From: DATLFI01 sp035524895
Lineage (GTDB): Bacteria; Acidobacteriota; Thermoanaerobaculia; Multivoradales; Multivoraceae
NCBI GenBank assembly: GCA_035524895.1
Contig: DATLFI010000243.1
Span: forward strand, 1 to 13,613
Reading direction: 5' to 3'
Length of the DNA: 13,613 bases
Of the stretch, positions 1-7,718 are shown one piece after another. The notes under the pieces were generated by a model, which was given only the letters and a program-made list of their open reading frames with translations, was not told where the DNA came from and did no database searches. Each line of letters begins with the position of its first letter. Positions within the stretch are counted from its first letter, which is position 1. Made by a program: the position numbers and the translations under genes.

Positions 1-11
1 GGCTCGAGTGA

Positions 12-65
12 CCGCCGCCGACGGCGGGTGTGGCCGGCCCAAAGGCCCGGCCACCCGTCGTCGGC
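12..65 (-). terminator. Possible transcription terminator hairpin after the TonB receptor gene
   Basis: A strong inverted repeat lies just beyond the receptor stop codon. The core stem pairs 30-37 with 47-54 (gtggccgg / ccggccac), continues inward with one mismatch to a short AAA loop at 41-43, and extends outward imperfectly to about 17-65. On the minus strand it would form at the end of the receptor transcript. No run of T follows it, so it is not a textbook intrinsic terminator; it could also only protect the 3' end. Confidence 0.45.
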
Positions 66-2480
66 TAGAACTGCACGCGGAACCCTGCCTCGAACGAGCG
101 CGGCTGCCGGAAGTCGCGGCCCGCACCGAGGGACTCGCTTCCGCAGCCCTCGACGCGGTCGCAGATGGCGAGCACCTGCTCGTCGTCGAGCACGTTGAGC
201 ACCGCCGCGATCACCTGCAGGCGAGCTCGACCGAGGTCGAAGCCCTTCGACGCTTGCAGGTCGAGCCGGTAGAGCTCGTCGCTCTCGCGGCTGCCGCGCG
301 GTTCGAGGAACACCTCGCCGTAGATGGGGCCCGCCTCGCGTGCCTCGAAGTGCATCCCCGACGACCAGTACGAGCTCCAGCCCACCGTGAAGTCGAGTGG
401 TAGGTCGACATAGCCGTTGAGCTTGCCCCGGTGCCGCTGGTGATCGGAGAGGAAGCCGAAGCGGTTGTCGAAGTGGTCTGGGAAGATGTCGAAGTCGGAG
501 CCGGCGTTTTGGTTGTACTCGACGTTGCCCTTGGACTCCGAGTACACATACGAGGCGAGCACGTGCAGCCAGTCCGTGGCGCGCGACTCGAAGCCGAGCA
601 GGAAGCCCTGGTACTCGCGCCGCAGCCCGGGGATGTTGGCCATCACGTAGAAGTCGCAGGCGGCGTTGGCCGACGGAGTCGGCAGGTTGCCGTTGCAGGT
701 GTCCTCGAGGATGTCGTCGGTCTCCTTGTCGACATAGCTGAGGCTGATCGCGGTGCGCCGCGTCAGCTCGCGCTCGATACCGAGGATCAGCTCCTCGGCG
801 ACGGTGGGCTCGAGTCCCGGAGCGATCTGGCTCGGCTCGCTCGAGAACACTTGGCTCGGCACCAGGACCCACCCCGCGGGATCGAAGCTCTGCGGGTCGA
901 GGATGTAGCGTGGCACCGTGAATCCGCCGGCGCTGAGTGTGAGCCCCCCGAACAGCCCCTCGCAAGCCTCGCGGCTCAGGCCGTTGAAGGAGCACGACAG
1001 GTAGCGAAACGTGGGCACGGTGTCCTGGCACGCAAAGTTGGGCAGGGTGAGCGCGTTCGGGTGCATGAAGCGACCCCAGTTGAACCGTGCCACGGTCTTG
1101 GAGTCGCCGGTGATGTCCCAGGCCAGCGCCAGGCGAGGCTGGATCGCGTCCATGTCAGCGATCTCGGCACCGATGTCGTTGTCGAACTGCACCTGGTCGT
1201 AGCGCACACCCAGCTTGAACGTGACCTTGGGGTTGAACCGCCAAGTGTCCTGGATGAAGGCGCTCGTTGCGCACCAGCGCCGCCTTGAACGACAGGGCGA
1301 CGTTGCCGGTGGGCGTGCCAAAGATCTCGGCGCTCGCGATCTGCGCCGGCTGCTCCTGGGTCCGCGTCGCCTCGGCCGCGACGAGCTGGTCGGCGTTGGC
1401 GTTGTCGATGGTCGCGTCCTCCTCCAGCCACCTGCCGACCACGCTCCACGACTGGTTGGCCTGCCAGGTGAGCTTGCCCATGAGGTTCGTGCCTTCGAAG
1501 TCGCGGGTGCTGGGGGACGCCGTGGGTGTACGCTCCGAATCCACAGTCTCAGCCGCGGCAAAGAACCAAACCCTGTCGCGCTGGATGGGGCCGCCGAGGG
1601 TGGCCGCCGGGTTGGAGAAGCGCACGTCGTCCGCGTCGGCGTCGAAGTGCTCGCCGCTGGTGTTGAAGTCATTGTCTCGATAGCGGATGTCGAAGGTGCC
1701 CGAAAGCTCGTTGCCACCCGACTTGGTGATGACGTTGACCACACCGCCGCTGGCACGACCGTACTGCGCCTCGAAGCCCCCGGTCTCGAGGTTGATCTCC
1801 TGGATGGAGTCGAAGTTGAGATTGATGCCGAACGTCGCGGTCACCGGATCGGTCGAATCGATGCCATCGATGTAGTAGGCGTTCTCGCCGAAGGTAGAGC
1901 CCAGGACGTTGGGGTTGGACCCACCAGCGTTGACCTCGGTCACCCCCGCGGCCTGGCTCAACACATTCTGGTAGCCGCGGTTGAGCGAGCTGATCGAGGC
2001 CTTCTGCAGGTACTCCTCGTTGAAGTTCTGCGCGATCGACACCTGCTCCGGATCGAGGACCGGGGTGTCGGCGGTGACCACGACGCTCTCCGTCACCGTT
2101 CCGAGGGCCATCTCGAACCGGATCTCGGTGGTGCGGCCGAGCCTCACCTCGACCTCCGTGCGCTCCTGCGGCACGAAGCTCTCGAGCTCGGCGCGCACGG
2201 CGTATACGCCAGCGGGAACCGTGGGAAAGCCGAAGCCTCCATCGGCGTCGGTCACGGCAACGCGCTCGCCCATCAGGTTCTGCGAGGTGATCGTCACGGT
2301 CACCCCAGGTAGCGGCTGGCCCGAGCCATCCGTCGCGCGGCCGGCGAGCCGGCCGCTGGAGCCTTCGACCGCCTGCGCCAGGATCGGCGTCGTGCCGACC
2401 GCGAACGTGACCGCACCCAGGAGCGCGGTCCCCGCCACGAGGCGGGTCGCGGCGAAGAGTCGATGCAGGTGCTGCTTCAT
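65..2480 (-). pseudogene. TonB-dependent receptor, Oar-like, with carboxypeptidase-regulatory N-terminal domain; frameshifted and probably internally deleted
   Basis: Intact members are 22-strand outer-membrane barrels that import a ligand using TonB energy; the substrate here is unknown. The ATG at 2478-2480 follows GGAGG with a 5-base spacer. Residues 1-36 form a signal peptide ending ILAQA. Residues about 40-125 form a carboxypeptidase-regulatory-like beta-sandwich (G-x-V-T-D-x-G-x-P-L-P-G-V type). The plug domain follows (ESVVVTADTPVLDP, AYYIDGIDSTDP, GGVVNVITKSGG), then the barrel start (ATLGGPIQRDRVWFFAA). After residue 406 (about 1263) the frame is lost. The family's conserved AFIQDTWRFNPKVTFKLGVR resumes one base out of frame at 1261 and continues for 398 residues to a C terminus ending in Phe, as expected of a barrel. 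The joined length of about 804 residues is short for Oar-like receptors (often 950 or more), and the usual strands between VALSFKAALVRNE and AFIQDTW are absent. This indicates an out-of-phase internal deletion, or an assembly error, rather than a single-base slip. Family assignment is firm; loss of function is inferred. Confidence 0.85.
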
Positions 2481-2831
2481 CACAACCTCCGTAGGAGCAA
2501 TAGAGGCGCCCTCTGCTCCCTTGCCCGAATGAGCCGAGCACTGGCGCCTGGTCTCGACCACTCGAAGTGCAAGCGCAGAACCACGACACGGTCGAGCGGC
2601 GCAAGTCCGCGGTAACTCCCACGCGACTCCTGCCCATCTCCTGTGGCATCCCGGCGGCGTCGACCGTCGATCCGATCTGTGCCCCGAAGACGGTGTGGCG
2701 CGCGATCGGCGGTTCAAGGCGTTGGACTGGCGCTGGTCCGAGGCACTGGACTTCTCGTCGCGATGCGGCAGGTGTTGGCACCGCCCTCCCGCTGAGAACC
2801 CGGCGTGAACCCCCACCGGAGCGAGCGGGAA

Positions 2832-2889
2832 GGCGCCGCCGGCCGATACCAGCGGCGCCAGAATCTCGAGGTCCCAGAATCTCGAGGTC
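2832..2889. repeat. Hairpin followed by an exact 16-bp tandem duplication
   Basis: A perfect 8-bp stem pairs ggcgccgc (2832-2839) with gcggcgcc (2852-2859) across a 12-base loop. Starting at 2858, overlapping the end of the stem, ccagaatctcgaggtc occurs twice head to tail with no mismatch (2858-2873 and 2874-2889). The function is unknown; a recent slippage duplication or a protein-binding site are both possible. Confidence 0.7.
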
Positions 2890-3007
2890 GCTGTCCCCCG
2901 TGATGACACAGGCTTCGGATATCCGTAGCCTTGATGCCTGGGAAGCTCAGACTGCTCGGTGTCGCGAGCGGCGCGAGCACCCTCGGCGAGCGCTTGGTGG
3001 CGCGACC

Positions 3008-3034
3008 GCCCAGACAAGTCAGCCCAGACAAGTC
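3008..3034. repeat. 14-bp-period direct repeat upstream of the DUF2277 gene
   Basis: The 13-base word gcccagacaagtc occurs at 3008-3020 and again at 3022-3034, separated by one A. It ends 11 bases before the AGGAG of the DUF2277 gene, so it would lie in or next to that gene's 5' leader. A regulatory role is only a guess. Confidence 0.6.
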
Positions 3035-3057
3035 CGATTCCCGACAGGAGCCCAGCG

Positions 3058-3336
3058 ATGTGCCGCAACATTCGCACTCTCCACAACTTCGACCCCCCCA
3101 CCACTCCGGAGGAGGTTCAAGCCGCGGCGCTGCAGTACGTGCGCAAGGTCGCCGGCTGCACCAAGCCGTCGCGCGCGAACGCCGCGGCCTTCGAGAAAGC
3201 GGTCGAAGAGGTGGCGCGGGCAACGGAGAGGCTGCTGGAAGCGCTGGTGCCAGGGGCGCCGCCGCGCACCCGCGAGGAGGAGGCCGTCAGCGCGCGCGAG
3301 CGCTGGCAGCGCCGTGCTGCTCGCCTGGGCGCCTGA
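3058..3336 (+). CDS. DUF2277 domain-containing protein
   Basis: This 92-residue protein matches the DUF2277 family over its whole length. It opens with the hallmark MCRNIRTLHNFDPPTTPEEV, followed by AALQYVRKVAGCTKPS. A helical middle (ANAAAFEKAVEEVARATERL) leads to the typical basic tail (PPRTREEEAVSARERWQRRA). The family is widespread in bacteria and has no known function. The protein has no signal peptide or membrane segment, so it should be cytoplasmic; it has two cysteines, Cys2 and Cys34. The ATG at 3058 is chosen because the family always begins M-C-R-N-I and because AGGAG (3046-3050) sits 7 bases upstream; in-frame ATGs further upstream would add unrelated residues. It stands alone: the receptor upstream is divergent and more than 1.3 kb of apparently noncoding DNA follows. 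It looks intact. Confidence 0.93.
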   Translation: MCRNIRTLHNFDPPTTPEEVQAAALQYVRKVAGCTKPSRANAAAFEKAVEEVARATERLLEALVPGAPPRTREEEAVSARERWQRRAARLGA

Positions 3337-3382
3337 GCGGCACATCCGCGTCGCTGTCAAAATTCCTGTCGCGCCGTGATCT

Positions 3383-3399
3383 GCTCGAGCCCGTCGAGC
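3383..3399 (+). terminator. Weak hairpin downstream of the DUF2277 gene
   Basis: A perfect 6-bp inverted repeat (gctcga / tcgagc) with a 5-base loop lies 47 bases after the DUF2277 stop. No T-run follows, only GGATCTT, so its role as terminator is doubtful. Confidence 0.25.
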
Positions 3400-3404
3400 G
3401 GATC

Positions 3405-3434
3405 TTGACAAGAGGCCCATGCATCCGCTATCAA
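3405..3434 (+). promoter_or_regulatory. Promoter-like site (perfect -35, partial -10) with no gene directly downstream
   Basis: TTGACA at 3405-3410 matches the sigma-70 -35 consensus perfectly. An 18-base spacer leads to TATCAA at 3429-3434, which matches four of six -10 bases. No protein gene begins within the next 1.2 kb, so if active it would transcribe the repeat-rich region, perhaps as a noncoding RNA or a long leader. A chance match is also possible. Confidence 0.3.
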
Positions 3435-3560
3435 GAGAACCACGGCGAGCCCCCATCCCCAGGAGAGCCCGAGGCGCTGCGAGGACTCACCGGGAGAGAC
3501 CCTCGGGAGAGCCCCGAGAGCAGACGAGCCCGAAAAGCACCCTGAGAGCGACCGAGCAGG

Positions 3561-3603
3561 ACAAGGCCACCGACAAGGTCACGGAACAAGGTCACGGACA
3601 AGG
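3561..3603. repeat. Tandem repeat of a 12-13 bp unit
   Basis: Two exact copies of acaaggtcacgga (3573-3585 and 3586-3598) are preceded by a diverged copy, acaaggccaccg (3561-3572), and followed by a partial copy, acaaggc, that starts on the last base of the second copy. The period is 12-13 bp, so it does not keep a reading frame, which argues against a coding role. Confidence 0.65.
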
Positions 3604-3676
3604 CGCGAAGGACGCGCCGACGAGGACCCGGCCCTGAGGCCAAGACGCCCGAAGGCCCACCGGGGCGGGTCACACC

Positions 3677-3700
3677 AGGGAGCCACACTAGGGAGCCACA
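3677..3700. repeat. Short direct repeat, 11 bp with 13-bp period
   Basis: The word agggagccaca occurs at 3677-3687 and 3690-3700, separated by two bases. It is one of several unrelated small duplications in this gene-free stretch. Confidence 0.5.
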
Positions 3701-4420
3701 AAGCGAAACCGGGACCGGATAGCCACGACCGGAAGGAGGAGGCGTTGAGTCCACCGGACCACCGACGGCCTCCGGAGCCGACCGAGATCACATCGCTCCG
3801 GAGGCGACCGAAGTCTCGATGATCTCGAACCGTTCGTGAGGCGAAGCGTGAGCCAGCGCCGGGTGGCCACACGATCGCGGAAAGCCTTGCGGCTCCTACA
3901 CGGATCCGCCGCCGCGTCCAGTTCGAAAGAAGGACCACGTCGCCGCTGGCCGCGCTTCGCTGATCTGACTCGCTAGCACGTTCGAGTCTCGTTCCGATCC
4001 TCGACCGGGGGGTCGCCCCCGAGGGCGGCAACGGTACGGCAACGATACGGGGCGCGAGACTCCGTCACTCGACCAGCACGAAGCGAACCAGTGGCGTGTC
4101 CGTCGCCGGATCACCCGTGCGACATCCGCCCCGAGCCCGGTCGAGGCGACGATCGAGGTGACGTGGTCCGCGCATGGCGGGCGCGCGTCGAGGCCGCGTA
4201 AAGAGGCGGCGTAGGGGACGGCGTAGATAAACGTCGAGCAGGGGCAACGCGACTCGCATGAGTATGACGACGTGCGGCCAGAGGCCCCGGCGAGTCCCTC
4301 GGTCTAGGAATCGGTCCGGCGCCCTCTCGCTACGATTGGTCAGGTAGTACCTCGTTAGGAAATGTTTCAGCGAGCAACGCTACCTCGGCGGTGGCGGTCG
4401 CGCCGGCTCAGCTCAGCTCT

Positions 4421-4461
4421 TCCCATAACCGGGGTTTCCCATAGCCGGCCTCCCATAGCCG
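4421..4461. repeat. Three copies of TCCCATARCCG upstream of the VWFA operon
   Basis: The words tcccataaccg (4421-4431), tcccatagccg (4437-4447) and tcccatagccg (4451-4461) are spaced 16 and 14 bases apart. Regular spacing upstream of an operon would suit repeated binding of a regulator, but plain duplication explains it equally well. Confidence 0.5.
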
Positions 4462-4475
4462 CCTGCAGCATTCGG

Positions 4476-4521
4476 CCGTCATCACGGTGGCTCCTGCACC
4501 GTCATCACGGTGGCTCCCGCA
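4476..4521. repeat. 23-bp tandem repeat, two copies
   Basis: Two head-to-tail 23-base units, 4476-4498 and 4499-4521, differ at one base only (CTCCTGCA against CTCCCGCA). Each begins CCGTCATCACGG, and a third partial unit, CCGTC, starts at 4522. The array ends 188 bases before the VWFA operon start codon. Too few copies and no spacers: not a CRISPR. Confidence 0.75.
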
Positions 4522-4653
4522 CCGTCCCTGGCGTTCGCTCCGGACCTACGGCCCGCAGCCTGCGTCGTGTCATCCCTGCTCGGCGTCGCTCCGCCGCGCT
4601 GGAATTCCCGGCCGACCGGTACGATTGAAGGGCGCGAGCCCCGTTCGCTCGTG

Positions 4654-4671
4654 CCCCGGTCCGCTCCGGGG
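4654..4671 (+). promoter_or_regulatory. Hairpin in the probable 5' leader of the VWFA operon
   Basis: A perfect 6-bp stem ccccgg / ccgggg surrounds the loop tccgct and ends 38 bases before the ATG at 4710. It would fold in the leader if transcription starts upstream. No T-run follows. Any effect on expression is conjecture. Confidence 0.3.
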
Positions 4672-4709
4672 TTGGGCCTTGCCATCTTCGATCCCGCCGA
4701 ACGCACCGC

Positions 4710-7700
4710 ATGCCGACGCTCTCGAAGCGCAGTACCGGACTGCTCTGCCGCCGCCACGACCGGCGGTACTCCCTGTCGCTGACGATCGCGCTGCTCTGTC
4801 CGCTCTGGCTGCTCTATCTGCTCTGTCTGCTCTGTCTGAGCACTGGAGTTGTGCTCGCACAGGGCGTCGAACCCAAAGACGGCGAGGGCACCGGAGAGGT
4901 CGTCGCTATTGCGCTCCGCGAGGTGGCGCCCGGTAGCGAGCTCGAATGGGTCGTCGGCTCTCGCGCCGCAGTCGTCGACCGGGTGGAGGGCGCCGACGGG
5001 TACCCCGGCGGCGTGGTGCTCTACTTCGACTACGGCCTGTCGCGCAGTGGACCGATCCAGCAGCTGGCCGGAGCGCTCGTGGATCGGGTCGACGAGCTGC
5101 TCCGCCTGGGTCTTGTCGAGGTGGTGGTCGCAGACCCCGACCCCCGCACCATCTTGCCGTCCTCCGACCGGCCGGCGATGCTGCGCCAGACGCTGGAGCG
5201 CGTGTTCGTCGGCACCGTGACCGAGGACAGTCTGGAAGGGCGCCGGCGCCGCTTCCTCGATGCATTGGCGCGCAACCCGGGCGATGCCGCGGAGCTCGCG
5301 AACGAAGCGATCGCCGACGAGGTCGCGATGCTGCAACGCCAGCAGGACGTCCTTCTGCTCTGGGCCAACGAGCGCGGCTCGCCGAGCGAGCCGACACTGC
5401 TGCTGCTCGTCCACGAGGGGATAGGCACCGACCCTCTCGGGTTCTACGCCCAGCATGCAGCCTCGACCGGTCTCGAACGCGCCGTTGCTGGGCTGCCTTC
5501 GCTCGAGGAGCTTGCCTCGACGCTGGCCGCGCGCGGCCTGGTGGCCGCCCCGGTGGTGCTGGAGGAAGCGCCCGACGGTCGCACCCGGTACGCGCCGACA
5601 CCGGACGTGCCGATCGGGTTCCGCATCGGCCTGGGTCGTGGCCCAGATCGCGACGAAGGAAGCGGCGCTGACCTCGAAGAGCTCCACACACCTTCCGCGG
5701 CAGCCGCGCGCTCGCTCGCCGAGCGTACCGGTGGAGTCCTGCTCGAGCGCTTGGACCAGCTTCCTCGCTGGTTGGAGAGTCTTCGCCCTCGATCGATGGT
5801 CTGGCTTGCGATGCCCCAGCCGGCGCCGCCGGATGTACTGACGCTCGAGGTCCGAGGACGCGGCGGCGAGGCGATCGCCGCGCCGCGCTACGCGCCGTAT
5901 CCGCACACGCCGCCCGCGGTTGGTGCCGCCCGCGCCCGCCTCGCGTTCGCCGACGAGCTCGAGACCACCGAGCTCGAGGTGACTGCGACGCTCCGACTCG
6001 CGGGCACCGCGGCGCAACCGAACGGCGCCGAGGTCGACATCGTGGTGGATCTCTCGAGCGACCCTGACGCCCACGCCTCAGGGCCCTGGCGCTTCACCAC
6101 CGGAGTACAGACGCTCGACGACGAGACCATGGTGCGCCACGAGGTGGCATCCGCCGCAGCGGCGACACCGGACGCGACAGAGGCTGCCCGCGCCGTCCGG
6201 CATACATCAGCGCTCCTACTGCCTCCGGGTGCCCACACGGTGTTGGTGGTAGCCGAGGACCTGGACTCGGGCGTCTGGGGGGTCGGCCGCGCCGAGCTCG
6301 GCGGTACTGGCAGCGCGGGCGAGTCGGGCGCGGATGCCCCTGGCCCGGGACTCGGTGGGCCCGTGCTGAGGCTGCTGGAGCCGCAGGCCGGCAACAGCCA
6401 GGGCCGTGTCATGGTCGGTACCGAAACGGTGGCCGGCGTCGACCGGGTAGATTTCTACCTCGACGGCAAGCGGATCGCGCGCGCCCGCCGCCCGCCATTC
6501 GAGGCGAGAGTCCAGATCGGCGAGTCCGAGCGCCTCGCGCAGCTCGTGGCGGTGGCCTTCGACCGTGACGGCACCGAGCTGGCGCGCGATCGCGTGGTGC
6601 TCAACGAGCCTCCGAGTAGCTTCTGGGTCCGCATCACCGAGCCGCGGCCCGACGCGCGGACCTCGGGACCGACCGCGGTAGCGGCGCAGCTCAGACTCCC
6701 CGCGGGTGGGCGGCTCGCGCGCCTCGACTTCTACTGGCGCGACCGGCTGCTCGCCAGCCTGACCGGCGAGCCGTACCGCGCCGACGTGACCCTGCCCGTG
6801 CGCGACCTCGGCGGCTTCTTGCGGGTCGAGGCAGCACTGACCGACGGCCGGCGAGCCGAGGACGTGCTGGTTCTGCGCAGGGGCTTCGGCGAAGAGATCG
6901 GGGTCGAGCTGGTGGAGCTCTACCTGGTGGCGCTCGATCGCAACGGCACTCCGGTGCACGGGCTCGACCGCGACGACTTCAAGGTGTTCGAGGAAGGCAA
7001 GGAGCAGACGGTGGAGTCGTTCCAGGTCGCAGGCGACCTGCCGCTCACCGTGGCGCTCGCGATCGACTCGTCGCGCAGCCTGTTCCGGCGCATGCCCGCA
7101 GTGCAAAGCGCCGCGATCGCGTTCCTCGACTCCCTGGTGCAGGGGCGCGATCGGGCCCTGCTCGTCGGCTTCGGCAGCCAGCCCCGTCTGGTGACGCCGC
7201 CCACCGGCAACATCGACCGGCTGCGCGACGGCGTGCGATCGCTGCAGCCGCAGGGCACCACGGCGGTGTGGCGCGCTCTCCATAGCTCGCTCGAGCAGGT
7301 CGAGAGCCTCACCGGGAGGCGCGCCCTGGTAGCTTTCTACGACGGTGACGACGAGGACCGGGAGGCGTCGTTCCAGCGCGCCCTGTCCCTGGCGCGCCGC
7401 ACCCGCGTGCCCGTGTACCTGATCGTGATGAACGACGGAGCCGCGCGCACCGCGGGGCGGAGCCTCGCGAGCCGTGCCTTCGTCAACCGCCTCGAACGGA
7501 TCGCGCGCACCGGCGGCGGCAAGGTCTACTACGTCTCGACCCGCCAGGACCTCGCCCCGATCTTCGCCGCCATCTCGGAAGAGCTGCGCAGCCACTACCT
7601 GCTCACCTACTACCCGATCCTGGAGCCGGGCGGTCCGCTGTGGCGACCGGTCGAGGTCGAAGTGCTCCGTCGGGGTGTGACGGCTCGCACCATCGAGGGC

Positions 7701-7718
7701 CGCGGGTTCGCGCCGTGA
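4710..7718 (+). CDS. Secreted VWFA domain protein with Ig-like modules (first of tandem pair)
   Basis: This 1002-residue protein is probably exported and probably binds a protein partner through a metal-dependent VWFA domain; the partner is unknown. Residues 24-51 form a Leu/Cys-rich signal peptide ending VVLAQG. Residues about 98-250 look like a degenerate VWFA-type fold, with a beta strand GGVVLYFDYGLSRSG followed by alternating helices and strands. Residues about 550-635 and 640-725 are two bacterial Ig-like modules (VDFYLDGKRIARARRPPF; LDFYWRDRLLASLTGEPY). The C-terminal module matches the acidobacterial VWFA-related domain: the entry motif LDRDDFKVFEEGKEQTVESF (753-772), MIDAS D786-x-S788-x-S790, T851 and D878, then the typical RVPVYLIVMND and ELRSHYLLTYYP. 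The ATG at 4710 is the only ATG/GTG/TTG in frame before the signal peptide; no clear Shine-Dalgarno precedes it. Its stop overlaps the start of the paralogue downstream. Confidence 0.85.
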   Translation: MPTLSKRSTGLLCRRHDRRYSLSLTIALLCPLWLLYLLCLLCLSTGVVLAQGVEPKDGEGTGEVVAIALREVAPGSELEWVVGSRAAVVDRVEGADGYPGGVVLYFDYGLSRSGPIQQLAGALVDRVDELLRLGLVEVVVADPDPRTILPSSDRPAMLRQTLERVFVGTVTEDSLEGRRRRFLDALARNPGDAAELANEAIADEVAMLQRQQDVLLLWANERGSPSEPTLLLLVHEGIGTDPLGFYAQHAASTGLERAVAGLPSLEELASTLAARGLVAAPVVLEEAPDGRTRYAPTPDVPIGFRIGLGRGPDRDEGSGADLEELHTPSAAAARSLAERTGGVLLERLDQLPRWLESLRPRSMVWLAMPQPAPPDVLTLEVRGRGGEAIAAPRYAPYPHTPPAVGAARARLAFADELETTELEVTATLRLAGTAAQPNGAEVDIVVDLSSDPDAHASGPWRFTTGVQTLDDETMVRHEVASAAAATPDATEAARAVRHTSALLLPPGAHTVLVVAEDLDSGVWGVGRAELGGTGSAGESGADAPGPGLGGPVLRLLEPQAGNSQGRVMVGTETVAGVDRVDFYLDGKRIARARRPPFEARVQIGESERLAQLVAVAFDRDGTELARDRVVLNEPPSSFWVRITEPRPDARTSGPTAVAAQLRLPAGGRLARLDFYWRDRLLASLTGEPYRADVTLPVRDLGGFLRVEAALTDGRRAEDVLVLRRGFGEEIGVELVELYLVALDRNGTPVHGLDRDDFKVFEEGKEQTVESFQVAGDLPLTVALAIDSSRSLFRRMPAVQSAAIAFLDSLVQGRDRALLVGFGSQPRLVTPPTGNIDRLRDGVRSLQPQGTTAVWRALHSSLEQVESLTGRRALVAFYDGDDEDREASFQRALSLARRTRVPVYLIVMNDGAARTAGRSLASRAFVNRLERIARTGGGKVYYVSTRQDLAPIFAAISEELRSHYLLTYYPILEPGGPLWRPVEVEVLRRGVTARTIEGRGFAP
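4791..4840 (+). repeat. In-frame 9-bp tandem repeat encoding the signal-peptide core
   Basis: Five consecutive 9-base units, CTGCTCTGT, CCGCTCTGG, CTGCTCTAT, CTGCTCTGT and CTGCTCTGT, followed by CTGAG, lie exactly in the reading frame of the first VWFA gene. They encode L-L-C, P-L-W, L-L-Y, L-L-C, L-L-C. The hydrophobic core of the signal peptide is therefore a small minisatellite whose copy number could change without breaking the frame. Confidence 0.8.

Larger units (their letters stand above)
2481..3057. other. Intergenic region between the divergent receptor and DUF2277 genes
   Basis: This 577-base stretch separates two divergently transcribed genes and should hold both promoters. I see no convincing -35/-10 pair on either strand. 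It holds a hairpin with an adjacent 16-bp tandem repeat and a 14-bp-period repeat just before the DUF2277 ribosome-binding site, each listed separately. Open frames crossing it are Arg/Pro-rich and resemble no protein I know. Confidence 0.6.
3337..4709. other. 1.4 kb region without a convincing gene, rich in short repeats and hairpins
   Basis: No reading frame here looks like a conserved protein; the open frames are Arg/Pro/Ser-rich by-products of high GC. It contains several short direct repeats (3561-3603, 3677-3700, 4421-4461, 4476-4521), a promoter-like site at 3405-3434, and hairpins at 3383-3399, 3502-3518, 3999-4024 and 4654-4671. The stretch from about 3430 to 3620 is purine-rich on the plus strand (many GAGAG, CGAG and ACAAGG words). 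A minus-strand segment at 4065-4234 has coding-like codon use and may be a decayed gene end. I checked for tRNA T-arm motifs and found none that pair. Confidence 0.6.

Noticed and set aside
431..1288. Long plus-strand open frame opposite the receptor gene
   Set aside because: It is antisense to the conserved barrel sequence of the receptor and its product is a Val/Glu/Arg-rich composition typical of the complement of a GC-rich gene.
3970..4005. tRNA-like TTCGAGT word
   Set aside because: The flanking bases do not form a 5-bp T stem and no acceptor or anticodon arm is found around it.
3999..4024. GC-rich hairpin as an intrinsic terminator
   Set aside because: The ggggg/ccccc stem with a bulge is strong, but no T-run follows on either strand and no gene ends there.
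4476..4526. CRISPR-like repeat
   Set aside because: There are two direct copies without spacers; this is a plain tandem duplication.
4362..4628. Plus-strand 88-residue open frame before the VWFA operon
   Set aside because: The Arg/Ser/Pro-rich product is partly made of the 23-bp repeat read through, has no ribosome-binding site and no recognisable motif.
4818..4850. Lipoprotein signal (lipobox) in the first VWFA protein
   Set aside because: The cysteines in LLCLLCLS are preceded by Leu rather than Gly/Ala/Ser at -1, and a normal signal peptidase I site follows at VVLAQG.
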